The position numbers and the translations under genes were made by a program. The notes beneath the pieces were generated by a model. The model saw nothing but the letters and a program-made list of their open reading frames with translations, had not been told where the DNA came from and ran no database searches. A stretch of DNA of 26,025 nt from Ruixingdingia sedimenti (GTDB lineage: Bacteria; Pseudomonadota; Alphaproteobacteria; Rhodobacterales; Rhodobacteraceae), in contig NZ_JAVKPH010000040.1 of NCBI RefSeq assembly GCF_031432425.1, positions 1-26,025 on the forward strand. Direction: 5' to 3'. Shown one piece after another: positions 1 to 9,239 of this stretch (position 1 is its first letter; every line of letters starts with the position of its first letter).

Positions 1-19
1 GGTCTTTGTCGATGCTCAT
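1..19 (-). CDS. 5' end of a minus-strand gene, probably the IS transposase (6 codons visible)
   Basis: An ATG at 19-17 on the minus strand is preceded, eight bases upstream, by AGAGGAG, a strong ribosome binding site. It opens a frame reading MSIDKD before the window ends. Many IS256/mutator-type transposases of alphaproteobacteria start with a similar short acidic/basic segment, and the flanking inverted-repeat-like sequence supports that reading. Six residues cannot identify a family, so the product is inferred from context. Confidence 0.4.
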
Positions 20-77
20 ACGTGGGTCTCCTCTGAGAGCAGTTACCACGTCAGCGCACAAAATTTAGGATAGTCCC
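1..77 (-). mobile_element. Terminus of a probable IS256-family insertion sequence (partial)
   Basis: Read on the minus strand from base 77, the sequence begins GGGACTATCC, then TAAATTTTGTG, then a short leader, a purine-rich ribosome binding site (AGAGGAG, bases 28-34) and an ATG at 19-17. A G-ACT-TCC start followed by AAATTTTGTG resembles, from memory, the terminal inverted repeats of many IS256-family elements. The block is AT-richer than the adhesin beside it, and the adhesin frame becomes recognisable only after about base 78. The outer boundary at 77 is inferred. The other end and the target duplication lie outside the window. Confidence 0.45.
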
Positions 78-102
78 GCTGACCCATGTCGACAGCGGCG
101 AG

Positions 103-3100
103 GTGACCTACCTCAGCTCCATCGAGAACATCCAGTTCGCCACGCCGACCAACAGCGCGCCGACCACCAGCGCCGTCGCCCTGACGGCGGTGGACGAGGA
201 TACCGCCAGCGTCACCATCACCGCGGCGCAACTGCTGGCGAATGCGGCGGACGCCGACGACGACGCGCTGACCGTCAGCGACCTGGCGATCGCCACCGGC
301 CTCGGGTCGCTGGTCGATAACGAGGACGGCACCTGGACCTATACGCCCGCGGCGAACGACGACACCGGCGTCACCTTCAGCTATGTCATCTCCGACGGCA
401 CCGACACCGTGGCGGGCGAGGCCAGCCTCGACCTGCTGCCCGTGGCCCTGAACGCCCCCGCCGTGACCATCGAGGGCGACACCACTGAAGACGGCCGCCT
501 GAACGCCGCCGAACTGCCCGGCGACATCACCGTCACGGTCAGCCTTGCGGGCACCACCGCGATCGTGGGCGACACGATCAGCGTGACCTACGATTTCGGC
601 GGCACGCCCGTCACGCTGGACCTGCACACCATCACCGCCGATGACCTGACCGCAGGCAGCGTGCAGTTCACCGTACCGGCCGCGGATGGCGAACTCAGCG
701 TCAGCGCCACCATCCAGGAAGGCACGGACGGGGAAACCGCCACCGGCAACGCCTCGATCACCGTCGACACCACGGCGCCGACCGCCACCGCAGCCTTCAG
801 CACCACCGAGATCACCGAAGCCGAAGTGGGCGGCACCCTGACCCTGACGCTGAGCTGGGACGAGGTGATGGACACCTCGGTCGATCCCACCGTCACGCTG
901 ACCCCCCTGCCGGAGGGGCTGACGCTGGCCTCGGCCGAATGGGACGGCAATGATTATGTCGTGACCTGGAACATCGGCGATGCGGATGTGGACCTGACCA
1001 CGGTCGCGCTGTCCGTCACCGGCGCGCAGGATCTGGCGGGCAACGCGCAGAACCCGGTGGCCGAGGCAGAGGCCCTCACCTTCGACACCCACAGCCCGGT
1101 GGTGGTGGCCGAGGAACTGACCGGCACGGTGACGGAAATCGCCGACGACGCGGATGGCGAAAACGCCACCACCCTGACCGCGACCGGCGACATCGACTTC
1201 ACCGACAACGAACACGGCAACGTCCACACCGCCGTCGTGACCCCGCAGGGCGACGACTATGTGGGCACCTTCCTTGCCGGCTTCAGCAACCCGGCGACGG
1301 GCGACGGCGAAGGCACGCTGACCTGGACCTTCGACATCGCTGACAGCGCCATCGACTATCTGGGCGCGGGCGACAGCATCACGCAGGACTACGAGGTCCG
1401 GGTCGAGGACGGCACGGGCGGCAGCTTCACCCGCATCGTGACGGTGACGATCCAGGGCACCAACGACCTGCCGGTGATCACCGGCACGGCGACGGAAGAC
1501 CTGACCGAGGGCGATACGCCCCTGACCGCCAGCGGCACGCTGGAGGTGGCGGATGTGGATACCTCCGACACCGTGACGGTGACGGTGAACGCGGTGGCGG
1601 CCACCGGCGCGCAGGGTGCGCTGGACAATGCGGATCTGCTGGCCATGCTGTCGGTCAATCCCGACGCGGTGATCGCGGCGGGCGCGACCTCGGGCACCAT
1701 CGCCTGGTCGTTCGACTCGGATGCCGAGACCTTCGACTATCTCGACGCCGGCGCGACGCTGGAACTGGTCTATACGCTGCGCGTGGCCGACGGCACCGGC
1801 CATACCGACCATACCGTCACCGTCACCATCACCGGCACCAACGACACGCCGGTGGCAGTGGCCGCCACCGACGCCGCCAATGAAGACGACGCGGCGATCA
1901 GCGGCGCGCTGACCGCGACCGACGCGGACGAAAGCGCGGCCCTGACCTACGCGCTGGCCGAGGGCCAGGAAGAGGTCGCGGGCTTCACGCTGAACGCGGA
2001 CGGGACGTGGACCTTCGATCCCGCGGATGACGCCTATCAGTCCCTTGCCGAAGGCGAGGAACTGGTGATCACGATCAACTACACCGTCACCGACGATCAG
2101 GATGCCAGCGACAGCAGCACCCTGACCATCACCCTCACCGGCACCAACGACGCCCCGGTGGCCGTGGCCGCAGAGGATACGGCGACCGAGGATGGCGAAA
2201 CGATCAGCGGCACGCTGACCTCGACCGACGCGGACGATGGCGCGACCGCCACCTACACGCTGGCCGCGGGCCAGGATCCGGTCGCGGGCTTCACGCTGAA
2301 CGCGGACGGGTCGTGGAGCTTCGATCCCGCGGATGACGCCTATCAGTACCTCGCCGCAGGCGAGCCGCTGGTGGTCACGATCAACTACACCGTCACCGAC
2401 GACGAGGGCGCCAGCAACGACAGCACCCTGACCATCACCGTCACCGGCACCAACGGCCTGCCCACGATCGCCGTCACGGGTTCCCCCGCGGCGCTGACCG
2501 AGGACGAAAATGTCGTCGCCGGCGAGATCGGCGTGGGCGGCACCGTCACCCTGACGGACGAGGACACCGCCGACACCCTGACCCTGACGCACGCGCTGAC
2601 CGGTTCCGAATGGACGGGCGGCGACCTGACCGAGGACCAGCTGACGGCGCTGACCGCCGGTTTCGCGTCGGACGGCGGCGCGGGCACCTGGGATTACAGC
2701 GTCGCGAACGCCGACCTGCAATTCCTGGGCGCGGGGGAAACGGTCACGCTGACCTTCACCCTGACCGTGGATGACGGCACCGTGGTCGCGGCCGAAGGCG
2801 TGGAGGCGACCCAGTCCGAAACCGTCACCATCACCATCACCGGCACCAACGACGTGCCGGAAATCGAGGCGGCCAGCCATACCATCACCGACACCGCGGC
2901 GCCCGACACGTTCGACGCCATCGAAGGCCAGATGGCGGCCACCGATGCCGACCAGAACGCGGAACTGACCTTCTCGGTCGAGGGGGACGCCAGTGTCGTG
3001 CTGAACGGCGGGGCGGCGGATACCTCTTACGGTGAACTGACGCTGAACGCGGACGGCAGCTACAGCTTTGCCCCCGTGTCGGCGGCGGTGAACGCGCTGA

Positions 3101-6100
3101 AGGCCGGCGAAAGCGTGGTGATCACCTACACCGTGCGCGTCACCGACGATCAGGATGCCTACAGCGAGGAAACCCTGACCTTCACCATCACCGGCGCCAA
3201 CGACGCCCCGGTGATCCAGACCGAGGGCTCTGTCCTCGATGCGACGGTGACTGAACGCGCCGATGGCGCGCCCACCGAAAACGGGCTGCCCAACCACTCC
3301 ATCACGCGGGTGATCCACTTCACCGATGCCGAACTGGGCCAGTCCCATTCGGCCACGGTGGTGCCGGTGCTGACCGATGGCGGCGCACCGCTGGCCAGCT
3401 ATGTCGGCACGCTGAGCGTCAACGTCACCAACACCGCCACGCTGGACGGTGCGGGTGAACTGACCTGGAGCTTCACGGTCGCCGACGGCGCGCTCGACCA
3501 TCTGCGCGCGGGGGAAACCGTCGTCCAGACCTATCAGGTCAACGTGACCGACGGCACCACCCAGGCCACGCCGCAGTTGATCACCATCACCCTGACCGGC
3601 ACCAATGATGCGCCGGAAATCAGCGGCTATTCGGCCCCGGCAGACCTGTCGCAGGACGACACGCTGTCCGCGACCGGCACGCTGACCGTGACCGATGTGG
3701 ACGTGAACGATGCCGTCTCGGCGGAAATCGTGGGCGATGTGGCGGTTGTGGGCGACCAAGGCGATCTGACCACCGAAGCCCTGAACGCCATGTTCGGCAT
3801 CGACGTGGCCGGTGTGATCGCCGCCGGCGTGACCTCGGGCAGCCTGAACTGGACCTTCACGGCCGCCGACGGCACCTTCGACCATCTGGACGACGGCGAA
3901 ATCCTGACGCTGACCTACACGATCCGCGTCACGGACGACTCGACCGATGCGGCCACGGCCGATCAGCAGGTGACGATCACCATCACCGGCAGCAACGACG
4001 CGCCGACCGTGACCGGCGCGACGGTGGCGGCGACCGAGGACACCGCGCATACGGTGACGCTGGAAGACATCGGCTATGCGGATGTCGATGGCGACGATCT
4101 GGCCTCGATCACCATCACGGCGGTGACGGGCGGCACGCTGACGCTCGACGGGGTGGACGTTACCATCCCCGTCACGGTGACGGCGGCGGATCTGGCCGGT
4201 GGCCTGCTGGTCTTCACCCCCGATGCCGATCTGAACGGCACGGGTGCGGGCAGCTTCACCTACACCGCCAATGACGGCGATGCCGACAGCGCCGCCGGCA
4301 CGGTGACGTTCGACATCACCGGCGTGGCCGACACCCCGGACCTGACGGTGACGGGAACGGCCTCGGGCGACGAGGATGGCGGCGCCATCGGCCTGACCAT
4401 CGCGGCGGCGCTGACCGACCTCGACGGGTCGGAAAGCCTGACCATCACCGTCGCGGGCGTGCCCGATTGGGCCACGCTCAGCGCCGGGACGGACAACGGC
4501 GACGGCACCTGGACGCTGGCGCCGGGCGATCTGGCGGGGCTGACCATCACCCCGACCGCGAACAGCGCCGGCACCATCGAGCTGACCGTGACCGCCACCG
4601 CGACCGAGGATGACGGCGACACCACCACCACCGAAGCCCAGACGATCACGGTGACGGTGGAGGCGGTGGCCGACACCCCGACGCTTTCGGTGACGACAAC
4701 GGCCTCGGGCGACGAGGATACCGCCATCGAGCTGAACATCGCGGCGGCGCTGACCGACACCGACGGGTCGGAAAGCCTGGCCATCACCATCGCGGGCGTG
4801 CCCGAAGGGGCGGTGCTCAGCGCCGGGACGGACAATGGCGACGGCACCTGGACGCTGACGGCGGAGGATCTGACGGGGCTGACCATCACCCCGGCGGAAA
4901 ACGACAATGCCGACTTCACCCTGACCGTCACCGCCACGGCGACCGAAGCCAGCAACGACGACAGCGCGACCACCACCACGCAGACCATCGACGTCACCGT
5001 GAACCCGGTGAACGACGATCCGGTGGCGGCGGACGACACCTTCGCCGTGACCGAGAACTCTCTGGGTCTGTTCAACGTGCTGGTGAACGACACCGACGTC
5101 GAGGGCAACACGCTGACCGTGACCGGGCTGGCGGATGCGGGCGACGGCAGCGTCACCGGCGGGGGCCAGACCATCACGCTCGGCACCACGGGCGGGTCTG
5201 CCGCCGTCTCGGGCGCGGTGCCGGGGACCATCACCACCGATCTGGGGGCGACGGTCACGCTGCAACAGAACGGGCAGCTGGTGTACGACATGCTGTCGTC
5301 CGACGGCGGGCGCGCCTACAACCATCTGGGCGCGGGCGACACGATCGAGGACAGCTTCACCTACACCATCACCGACGGGAACGGCGGCACGAGCACCGCG
5401 ACCGTCCGGGTGACGATCACCGGGGTGAACGATCCGGTCGACGCACGCAACGACACGATCGTCGCGACCGAGGGCGGCGCCGGCCTGACCGGCAACGTCA
5501 CCGACAACGACATCGACGTCGATGCGGGCGACACGTTCCAGATCACCTCTGTGACCGCAGGCAGCAACGTGACCTCGGTGGTTTCGACCACCGAAGCCCA
5601 CACGATCACGCTGTCCAGCGGGGCGGTGGTGACGCTGAACCGCGACGGCAGCTACAGCCTGAACCTCGAAACCCTGGCCGAGGGCGAAGCGGCGACCGGC
5701 TCCTTCACCTATGTGGTGCAGGACTCGGGCGGCACCTCCGATGTGGCCACGGTGACGCTGAACCTGACCGGGGCGAACGATGCGCCGGCGGTGGCGGGGC
5801 CGATCGACCTCGGCGCCATCGACGAGGACGGCTCGCGCCTGATCACCCAGGCCGAACTGCTGGCCGGAGCCAGCGATGTAGACGGCGACGCGCTGAGCGT
5901 CATCAACCTCACCGCTTCTTCGGGCACGCTGGAAGACAACGGCGACGGCACCTGGACCTTCACCCCGGATGCCGATGACGACACCGGTGTCACCTTCAGC
6001 TTCGATGTCTGGGATGGCCATGATGCCACCGCCAACACCGCGACGCTGGACCTGACCCCGGTCAACGACGCGCCCGTGGTGGCCTTCGACGGCGGAACGG

Positions 6101-7290
6101 TCGAGGAAAACGCCGCCAGCGGCACCGTGGTCGCCTCGGTCGTCGTCAGCGACATCGACTCGAACCCGGCGCTGGCCAGCATCACCCTGCTGGACGACGC
6201 GGACGGCCGCTTCGCGGTGGTCGGCACGAACATCGTGGTGGCCAGCGGCATCCTGCTCGACTACGAGCAGAACCAGAGCCACCAGATCACCGTGCGCGTC
6301 ACCGACGAACACGGCGGCATCACCGATCAGGTCCTGACCATCGTGGTCGGCGACCAGTCGCCGGAAAACGTGCTCGGCGGGGACGGCGATGACGTGATCG
6401 TCACCGACAGCGGCAACGACACGCTGAACGGCGGGCTCGGGGCCGACACGATGACGGGCGGCGCGGGCGACGACATCTATGTCGTGGACAACGCCGGCGA
6501 CGTGGTGGTGGAACTGGCGGGCGAAGGCACCGACCTGGTGCAAAGCTCGATCACCTACACCCTGGGCGCGACGCTGGAAAACCTGACGCTGACGGGGGCC
6601 GACAACATCGACGGCACCGGCAACGCCGGGGACAACGTGCTCACCGGCAACGGCGGCGACAACCTGCTTTCGGGTCTGGACGGCAACGACCTGCTCAACG
6701 GCGGGGCTGGCGATGACACGCTCAACGGCGGCGCCGGGGACGACGAACTTCTCGGCGGCGCAGGCAACGACCAGTTGCTCGGCGGCCAGGGCACCGATGT
6801 GTTGCGCGGTGCTGCGGGCATGGACACGTTGCGTGGCGGCGGCCAGCGCGACCTGCTCTATGGCGGGGCGCAGGCGGACCTGTTGCAGGGCGATGGCGGC
6901 AACGACCTGCTGGTCGGCGGCGGCGGGGCGGACACGCTCTCCGGTGGCGACGGCAACGACCGGCTGGTCGGCGGTCTGGGCAAGGACCTGCTGTTCGGCG
7001 GCGCGGGGGCGGACCAGTTCATCTTCCGCTCTGCCGCAGAGGCGGGTGCGGGCGGCGGACGCGACGTGATCGGGGATTTCGAGAGCGGAATCGACAAGAT
7101 CAACCTGAGCGCCATGCAGGACGGCATGTCCTTCATCGGAACCGGGGGCTTCACCGGCATCGCCGGGGAGGTCCGCTTCAACCGGGCGCAGGGGACGGTC
7201 ATGGGCGACCTCGACGGCGACGGCGTGGCGGATTTCGCCATCGAACTCACCGGCGTCACCGGCATCACGGCGGATGACTTCATCTTCTGA
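103..7290 (+). CDS. Giant RTX adhesin with VCBS/cadherin-like repeats, 5'-truncated
   Basis: A secreted, calcium-binding surface protein of the type I secretion class, probably for adhesion or biofilm formation. The visible 2395 residues are acidic and Thr/Asp/Gly-rich. An Ig-like module lies at about 220-327. About fourteen tandem VCBS/cadherin-like modules of roughly 100 residues follow, joined by linkers of the GTNDAPV/GVADTP type. A cadherin-like domain lies at about 1995-2085, RTX glycine/aspartate nonapeptides (GGAGDD type) at about 2090-2305, and a serralysin-type C-terminal domain ending DFIF serves as the secretion signal. The frame is open upstream to a stop at 34-36, but adhesin-like residues begin near base 79. 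GTG at 103 has no good ribosome binding site, so it is probably not the native start: the N-terminus seems to have been removed by the insertion sequence at 1-77. No type I secretion genes are in the window. The family is clear; the ligand is unknown. Confidence 0.85.
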   Translation: MTYLSSIENIQFATPTNSAPTTSAVALTAVDEDTASVTITAAQLLANAADADDDALTVSDLAIATGLGSLVDNEDGTWTYTPAANDDTGVTFSYVISDGTDTVAGEASLDLLPVALNAPAVTIEGDTTEDGRLNAAELPGDITVTVSLAGTTAIVGDTISVTYDFGGTPVTLDLHTITADDLTAGSVQFTVPAADGELSVSATIQEGTDGETATGNASITVDTTAPTATAAFSTTEITEAEVGGTLTLTLSWDEVMDTSVDPTVTLTPLPEGLTLASAEWDGNDYVVTWNIGDADVDLTTVALSVTGAQDLAGNAQNPVAEAEALTFDTHSPVVVAEELTGTVTEIADDADGENATTLTATGDIDFTDNEHGNVHTAVVTPQGDDYVGTFLAGFSNPATGDGEGTLTWTFDIADSAIDYLGAGDSITQDYEVRVEDGTGGSFTRIVTVTIQGTNDLPVITGTATEDLTEGDTPLTASGTLEVADVDTSDTVTVTVNAVAATGAQGALDNADLLAMLSVNPDAVIAAGATSGTIAWSFDSDAETFDYLDAGATLELVYTLRVADGTGHTDHTVTVTITGTNDTPVAVAATDAANEDDAAISGALTATDADESAALTYALAEGQEEVAGFTLNADGTWTFDPADDAYQSLAEGEELVITINYTVTDDQDASDSSTLTITLTGTNDAPVAVAAEDTATEDGETISGTLTSTDADDGATATYTLAAGQDPVAGFTLNADGSWSFDPADDAYQYLAAGEPLVVTINYTVTDDEGASNDSTLTITVTGTNGLPTIAVTGSPAALTEDENVVAGEIGVGGTVTLTDEDTADTLTLTHALTGSEWTGGDLTEDQLTALTAGFASDGGAGTWDYSVANADLQFLGAGETVTLTFTLTVDDGTVVAAEGVEATQSETVTITITGTNDVPEIEAASHTITDTAAPDTFDAIEGQMAATDADQNAELTFSVEGDASVVLNGGAADTSYGELTLNADGSYSFAPVSAAVNALKAGESVVITYTVRVTDDQDAYSEETLTFTITGANDAPVIQTEGSVLDATVTERADGAPTENGLPNHSITRVIHFTDAELGQSHSATVVPVLTDGGAPLASYVGTLSVNVTNTATLDGAGELTWSFTVADGALDHLRAGETVVQTYQVNVTDGTTQATPQLITITLTGTNDAPEISGYSAPADLSQDDTLSATGTLTVTDVDVNDAVSAEIVGDVAVVGDQGDLTTEALNAMFGIDVAGVIAAGVTSGSLNWTFTAADGTFDHLDDGEILTLTYTIRVTDDSTDAATADQQVTITITGSNDAPTVTGATVAATEDTAHTVTLEDIGYADVDGDDLASITITAVTGGTLTLDGVDVTIPVTVTAADLAGGLLVFTPDADLNGTGAGSFTYTANDGDADSAAGTVTFDITGVADTPDLTVTGTASGDEDGGAIGLTIAAALTDLDGSESLTITVAGVPDWATLSAGTDNGDGTWTLAPGDLAGLTITPTANSAGTIELTVTATATEDDGDTTTTEAQTITVTVEAVADTPTLSVTTTASGDEDTAIELNIAAALTDTDGSESLAITIAGVPEGAVLSAGTDNGDGTWTLTAEDLTGLTITPAENDNADFTLTVTATATEASNDDSATTTTQTIDVTVNPVNDDPVAADDTFAVTENSLGLFNVLVNDTDVEGNTLTVTGLADAGDGSVTGGGQTITLGTTGGSAAVSGAVPGTITTDLGATVTLQQNGQLVYDMLSSDGGRAYNHLGAGDTIEDSFTYTITDGNGGTSTATVRVTITGVNDPVDARNDTIVATEGGAGLTGNVTDNDIDVDAGDTFQITSVTAGSNVTSVVSTTEAHTITLSSGAVVTLNRDGSYSLNLETLAEGEAATGSFTYVVQDSGGTSDVATVTLNLTGANDAPAVAGPIDLGAIDEDGSRLITQAELLAGASDVDGDALSVINLTASSGTLEDNGDGTWTFTPDADDDTGVTFSFDVWDGHDATANTATLDLTPVNDAPVVAFDGGTVEENAASGTVVASVVVSDIDSNPALASITLLDDADGRFAVVGTNIVVASGILLDYEQNQSHQITVRVTDEHGGITDQVLTIVVGDQSPENVLGGDGDDVIVTDSGNDTLNGGLGADTMTGGAGDDIYVVDNAGDVVVELAGEGTDLVQSSITYTLGATLENLTLTGADNIDGTGNAGDNVLTGNGGDNLLSGLDGNDLLNGGAGDDTLNGGAGDDELLGGAGNDQLLGGQGTDVLRGAAGMDTLRGGGQRDLLYGGAQADLLQGDGGNDLLVGGGGADTLSGGDGNDRLVGGLGKDLLFGGAGADQFIFRSAAEAGAGGGRDVIGDFESGIDKINLSAMQDGMSFIGTGGFTGIAGEVRFNRAQGTVMGDLDGDGVADFAIELTGVTGITADDFIF
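1849..2460 (+). repeat. Tandem pair of 306-bp VCBS-module repeats inside the adhesin
   Basis: Two consecutive 102-codon units start at the CCG codons at 1849 and 2155. Long stretches are nearly identical at DNA level, for example the segments from 1981 and 2287 that encode GFTLNADG and FDPADDAYQ. Neighbouring modules are far more diverged, which points to a recent duplication or gene conversion of one module. Confidence 0.85.
4330..5013 (+). repeat. Tandem pair of 342-bp module repeats inside the adhesin
   Basis: Two consecutive 114-codon units start at the GAC codons at 4330 and 4672. Both contain the shared segments SAGTDNGDGTWTL and LTGLTITP or close variants. The next module starts in register at 5014. 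This is a second, separate module type, distinct from the 306-bp pair. Confidence 0.8.
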
Positions 7291-7313
7291 GGCCCTGATC
7301 TTCTGAGGCCCTG
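7282..7313 (+). repeat. Perfect 16-bp tandem duplication spanning the adhesin stop codon
   Basis: The unit ATCTTCTGAGGCCCTG occurs at 7282-7297 and again, without a gap, at 7298-7313. The first copy carries the last codons and the TGA of the adhesin. The second copy is out of frame and untranslated. Confidence 0.9.
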
Positions 7314-7326
7314 TCCGGGCTGCTGA

Positions 7327-7357
7327 CGGGGGGCCGAAAGGCCCCCCGTTTTCTTTT
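7327..7357 (+). terminator. Intrinsic terminator of the adhesin gene
   Basis: A nine-base-pair, all-GC stem (7327-7335 with 7340-7348) closes on a GAAA tetraloop and is followed directly by TTTTCTTTT. It lies 36 bases past the adhesin stop codon. Confidence 0.93.
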
Positions 7358-7377
7358 GCCGCACCGCCACCCGCATG

Positions 7378-7411
7378 AAAAAACCCGCCGGCCCCGGGGG
7401 GCGGGCGGGTC
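7378..7411 (-). terminator. Intrinsic terminator of the panBC operon
   Basis: On the minus strand a GC-rich inverted repeat (ACCCGCC at 7405-7411 with GGCGGGT at 7384-7390, and an inner CCCCGGGG) is followed by a run of T (complement of A at 7378-7384). It starts 26 bases after the panC stop codon. With the adhesin terminator it forms a back-to-back barrier between convergent genes. Confidence 0.8.
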
Positions 7412-7437
7412 CAGGCCCGGATCGGGACGGCGCGGCC

Positions 7438-8298
7438 TCAGGCCCCGCGCGGCGGGATCGCGATATTGTCGATCAGCCGCACCGGGCCCAGCCAGGCCGC
7501 CGCCAGCAACCGTGCGGGCACCCCGGGCGCCGTCAGCGGGCGCAGGTCGTCGGCCGCGCGCAGTTCCAGATATTCGACCGAGGCATAGCCCGCCGCGACG
7601 ACTTCCGCCCGCGCGGCCTCCAGCGCGGGGGCCAGCGCCCCGCCCGCGGCCAGCGCCGCCGCCACGCGGCCCATCGCCTGCGGCAGGGCGGGGGCGATGG
7701 CGCGCTCGGCCGCACTCAGCCGCATGTTGCGCGACGACAGCGCCAGCCCGTCGCCTTCGCGCACCGTGGGGCAGCCGATGACCGCTATGGGGATGTTCAG
7801 GTCGCGCGCCAGCCGCCGGACGACCAGCAGTTGCTGATAATCCTTTTCACCGAAATAGGCGCGGTCCGCCCCCGTCATCAGGAACAGCTTGGCCACCACC
7901 GTCGCCACGCCGTCGAAATGCCCGGGCCGGTGCGCACCGCACAGCCCCGCACTGACGCCTTCGACCGACACGGTGGTGGAAAAGCCCTGCGGATAGACAT
8001 CCTCGACATCCGGCACAAAGACCGCATCCACCGCCAGCGGCGCCAGCAGTTCGGCATCGCGCCCTTCGGTGCGGGGATAGTTCGCCAGATCCTCGGGGTT
8101 GTTGAACTGGCGCGGGTTGACGAAGATCGTCACCACCACCCGGTCGGCGCCTTGCCTTGCCGCGCGCACAAGGCTCAGGTGCCCTTCGTGCAGCGCACCC
8201 ATCGTCGGCACCACGGCCACGGTTTCGCCCGCCCGCCGCCAGCCGGCGACGGCGGCGCGCAGCGCGGCCAGACCACGCAGGATCGGCGCCGCGTTCAT
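7438..8298 (-). CDS. panC: Pantoate--beta-alanine ligase
   Basis: Joins pantoate and beta-alanine with ATP to make pantothenate, the last step of the vitamin B5 pathway, in the cytoplasm. At 286 residues it has the normal family length. The nucleotide-binding signature PTMGALHEGH (31-40, with the HxGH motif at 37-40), NPRQF (61-65), the pantoate-site GHFDGV (126-131), FGEKDYQQL (149-157) and the KMSKS-like SSRN (188-191) are all intact. The ATG overlaps the panB stop codon as ATGA, so the two genes are translationally coupled and form one operon. A terminator follows 26 bases downstream. Nothing is missing or unusual. Confidence 0.97.
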   Translation of the reverse strand: MNAAPILRGLAALRAAVAGWRRAGETVAVVPTMGALHEGHLSLVRAARQGADRVVVTIFVNPRQFNNPEDLANYPRTEGRDAELLAPLAVDAVFVPDVEDVYPQGFSTTVSVEGVSAGLCGAHRPGHFDGVATVVAKLFLMTGADRAYFGEKDYQQLLVVRRLARDLNIPIAVIGCPTVREGDGLALSSRNMRLSAAERAIAPALPQAMGRVAAALAAGGALAPALEAARAEVVAAGYASVEYLELRAADDLRPLTAPGVPARLLAAAWLGPVRLIDNIAIPPRGA

Positions 8299-9125
8299 GC
8301 GCCCGCCCCCGCGGTATCGGCGAACACATGCTCCGCCCCCGGAAAGGCCCGGGCGCGCACATCGGCGGCATAGGCGGCGATGGCGCGGTCGGCCTCTGAT
8401 TCCAGTTCCGCGTAACGCTTGACGAATTTCGGGCGGAAATCGCTGAAAAGGCCCAACATGTCGTCCACCACCAGCACCTGCCCGTCGCAGGCCGGCGAGG
8501 CGCCGATGCCGATCGTGGGCACCGCCAGTTCCGCCGTGATCCGCCGCGCCAGCGGTTCCGTCACCTTTTCCAGCACCATGGCAAAGGCCCCTGCCCCCGC
8601 CACCGCCCGGGCATCGGCCAGAACGCGGTCGGCATCCGCGCCGCGGCCCTGCACCCTGTAGCCGCCAAGCGCATGCACCGCCTGCGGCGTCAGCCCCACA
8701 TGCCCCACCACCGGAATGCCGCGCGCCGTGAGGAAACCCACCGTTTCGGCCATATGCGCGCCGCCTTCCAGCTTGACCGCCGCCGCCCCGGTTTCCGCCA
8801 TCAGCCGCGCGGCATTGCGGAACGCCTCGGCCGGCCCGGCCTCGTAGCTGCCGAAGGGCATGTCGATCACCATCAGCGCGCGCTTCAGCCCCCGCGCCAC
8901 CGCCCGGCCGTGCAGCACCATCATCTCCATCGTCACGCCGAGCGTATCGGGAAGGCCATGCAGCACCACCCCGACGCTGTCGCCCACCAGCGCCAGATCG
9001 CAGTGCCGGTCCACCAGCCGGGCCATCGGCGTCGTATAGGCCGTCAGGCAGACCAGCGGCGTGCCTCCCTTGGCGGCGCGGATATCCGCCGGCGTGACCG
9101 GGCGCGCCGGTGCCGATGCGCTCAT
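8295..9125 (-). CDS. panB: 3-methyl-2-oxobutanoate hydroxymethyltransferase (ketopantoate synthase)
   Basis: Transfers a hydroxymethyl group from methylene-tetrahydrofolate to 2-oxoisovalerate, giving ketopantoate for pantothenate synthesis. The 276-residue protein shows the family motifs in order: CLTAY (26-30), GDSVG with the metal-binding aspartate (48-52), the second metal site MVIDMPFGSY (85-94), KLEGG (118-122), GHVGL (141-145), the catalytic-region VLEKV (184-188) and GIGAS (206-210). The ATG at 9125 is chosen because GGGGAGG precedes it by eight to nine bases and family similarity begins there. The frame runs open much further upstream, but that extension overlaps the divergent solute-binding gene and has no homology. 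It is first gene of panBC. The reductase PanE is not in the window. Confidence 0.97.
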   Translation of the reverse strand: MSASAPARPVTPADIRAAKGGTPLVCLTAYTTPMARLVDRHCDLALVGDSVGVVLHGLPDTLGVTMEMMVLHGRAVARGLKRALMVIDMPFGSYEAGPAEAFRNAARLMAETGAAAVKLEGGAHMAETVGFLTARGIPVVGHVGLTPQAVHALGGYRVQGRGADADRVLADARAVAGAGAFAMVLEKVTEPLARRITAELAVPTIGIGASPACDGQVLVVDDMLGLFSDFRPKFVKRYAELESEADRAIAAYAADVRARAFPGAEHVFADTAGAGA

Positions 9126-9210
9126 TTCCGTTATCCTCCCCTTACGTAAACGGATCTCCTCTACACGCTGCAAAGCAGCATTTCCACCCTTTCCACCCAT
9201 AGGGAGCCGC

Positions 9211-9239
9211 TTGATACGGCACGGGAAAAGACCGATCAT
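9211..9239 (+). promoter_or_regulatory. Candidate sigma-70 promoter of the solute-binding protein gene
   Basis: TTGATA (9211-9216) and GATCAT (9234-9239) are separated by 17 bases and lie 55 bases before the ATG at 9294. They match consensus at five and four of six positions. The 168-base divergent gap with panB also holds a TTACGTAA palindrome (9142-9149) nearer panB. No convincing panB promoter was found. Confidence 0.45.

Noticed and set aside
1849..5013. Tandem repeats as a possible CRISPR array
   Set aside because: The units are in-frame protein modules of 306 and 342 bp with no short direct repeat and spacer pattern. No cas genes are present.
43..6543. A 2166-codon open frame antisense to the adhesin
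   Set aside because: Its product is a His/Arg/Gly/Val-rich string with no domain and no ribosome binding site. It mirrors the third-position GC bias of the adhesin codons.
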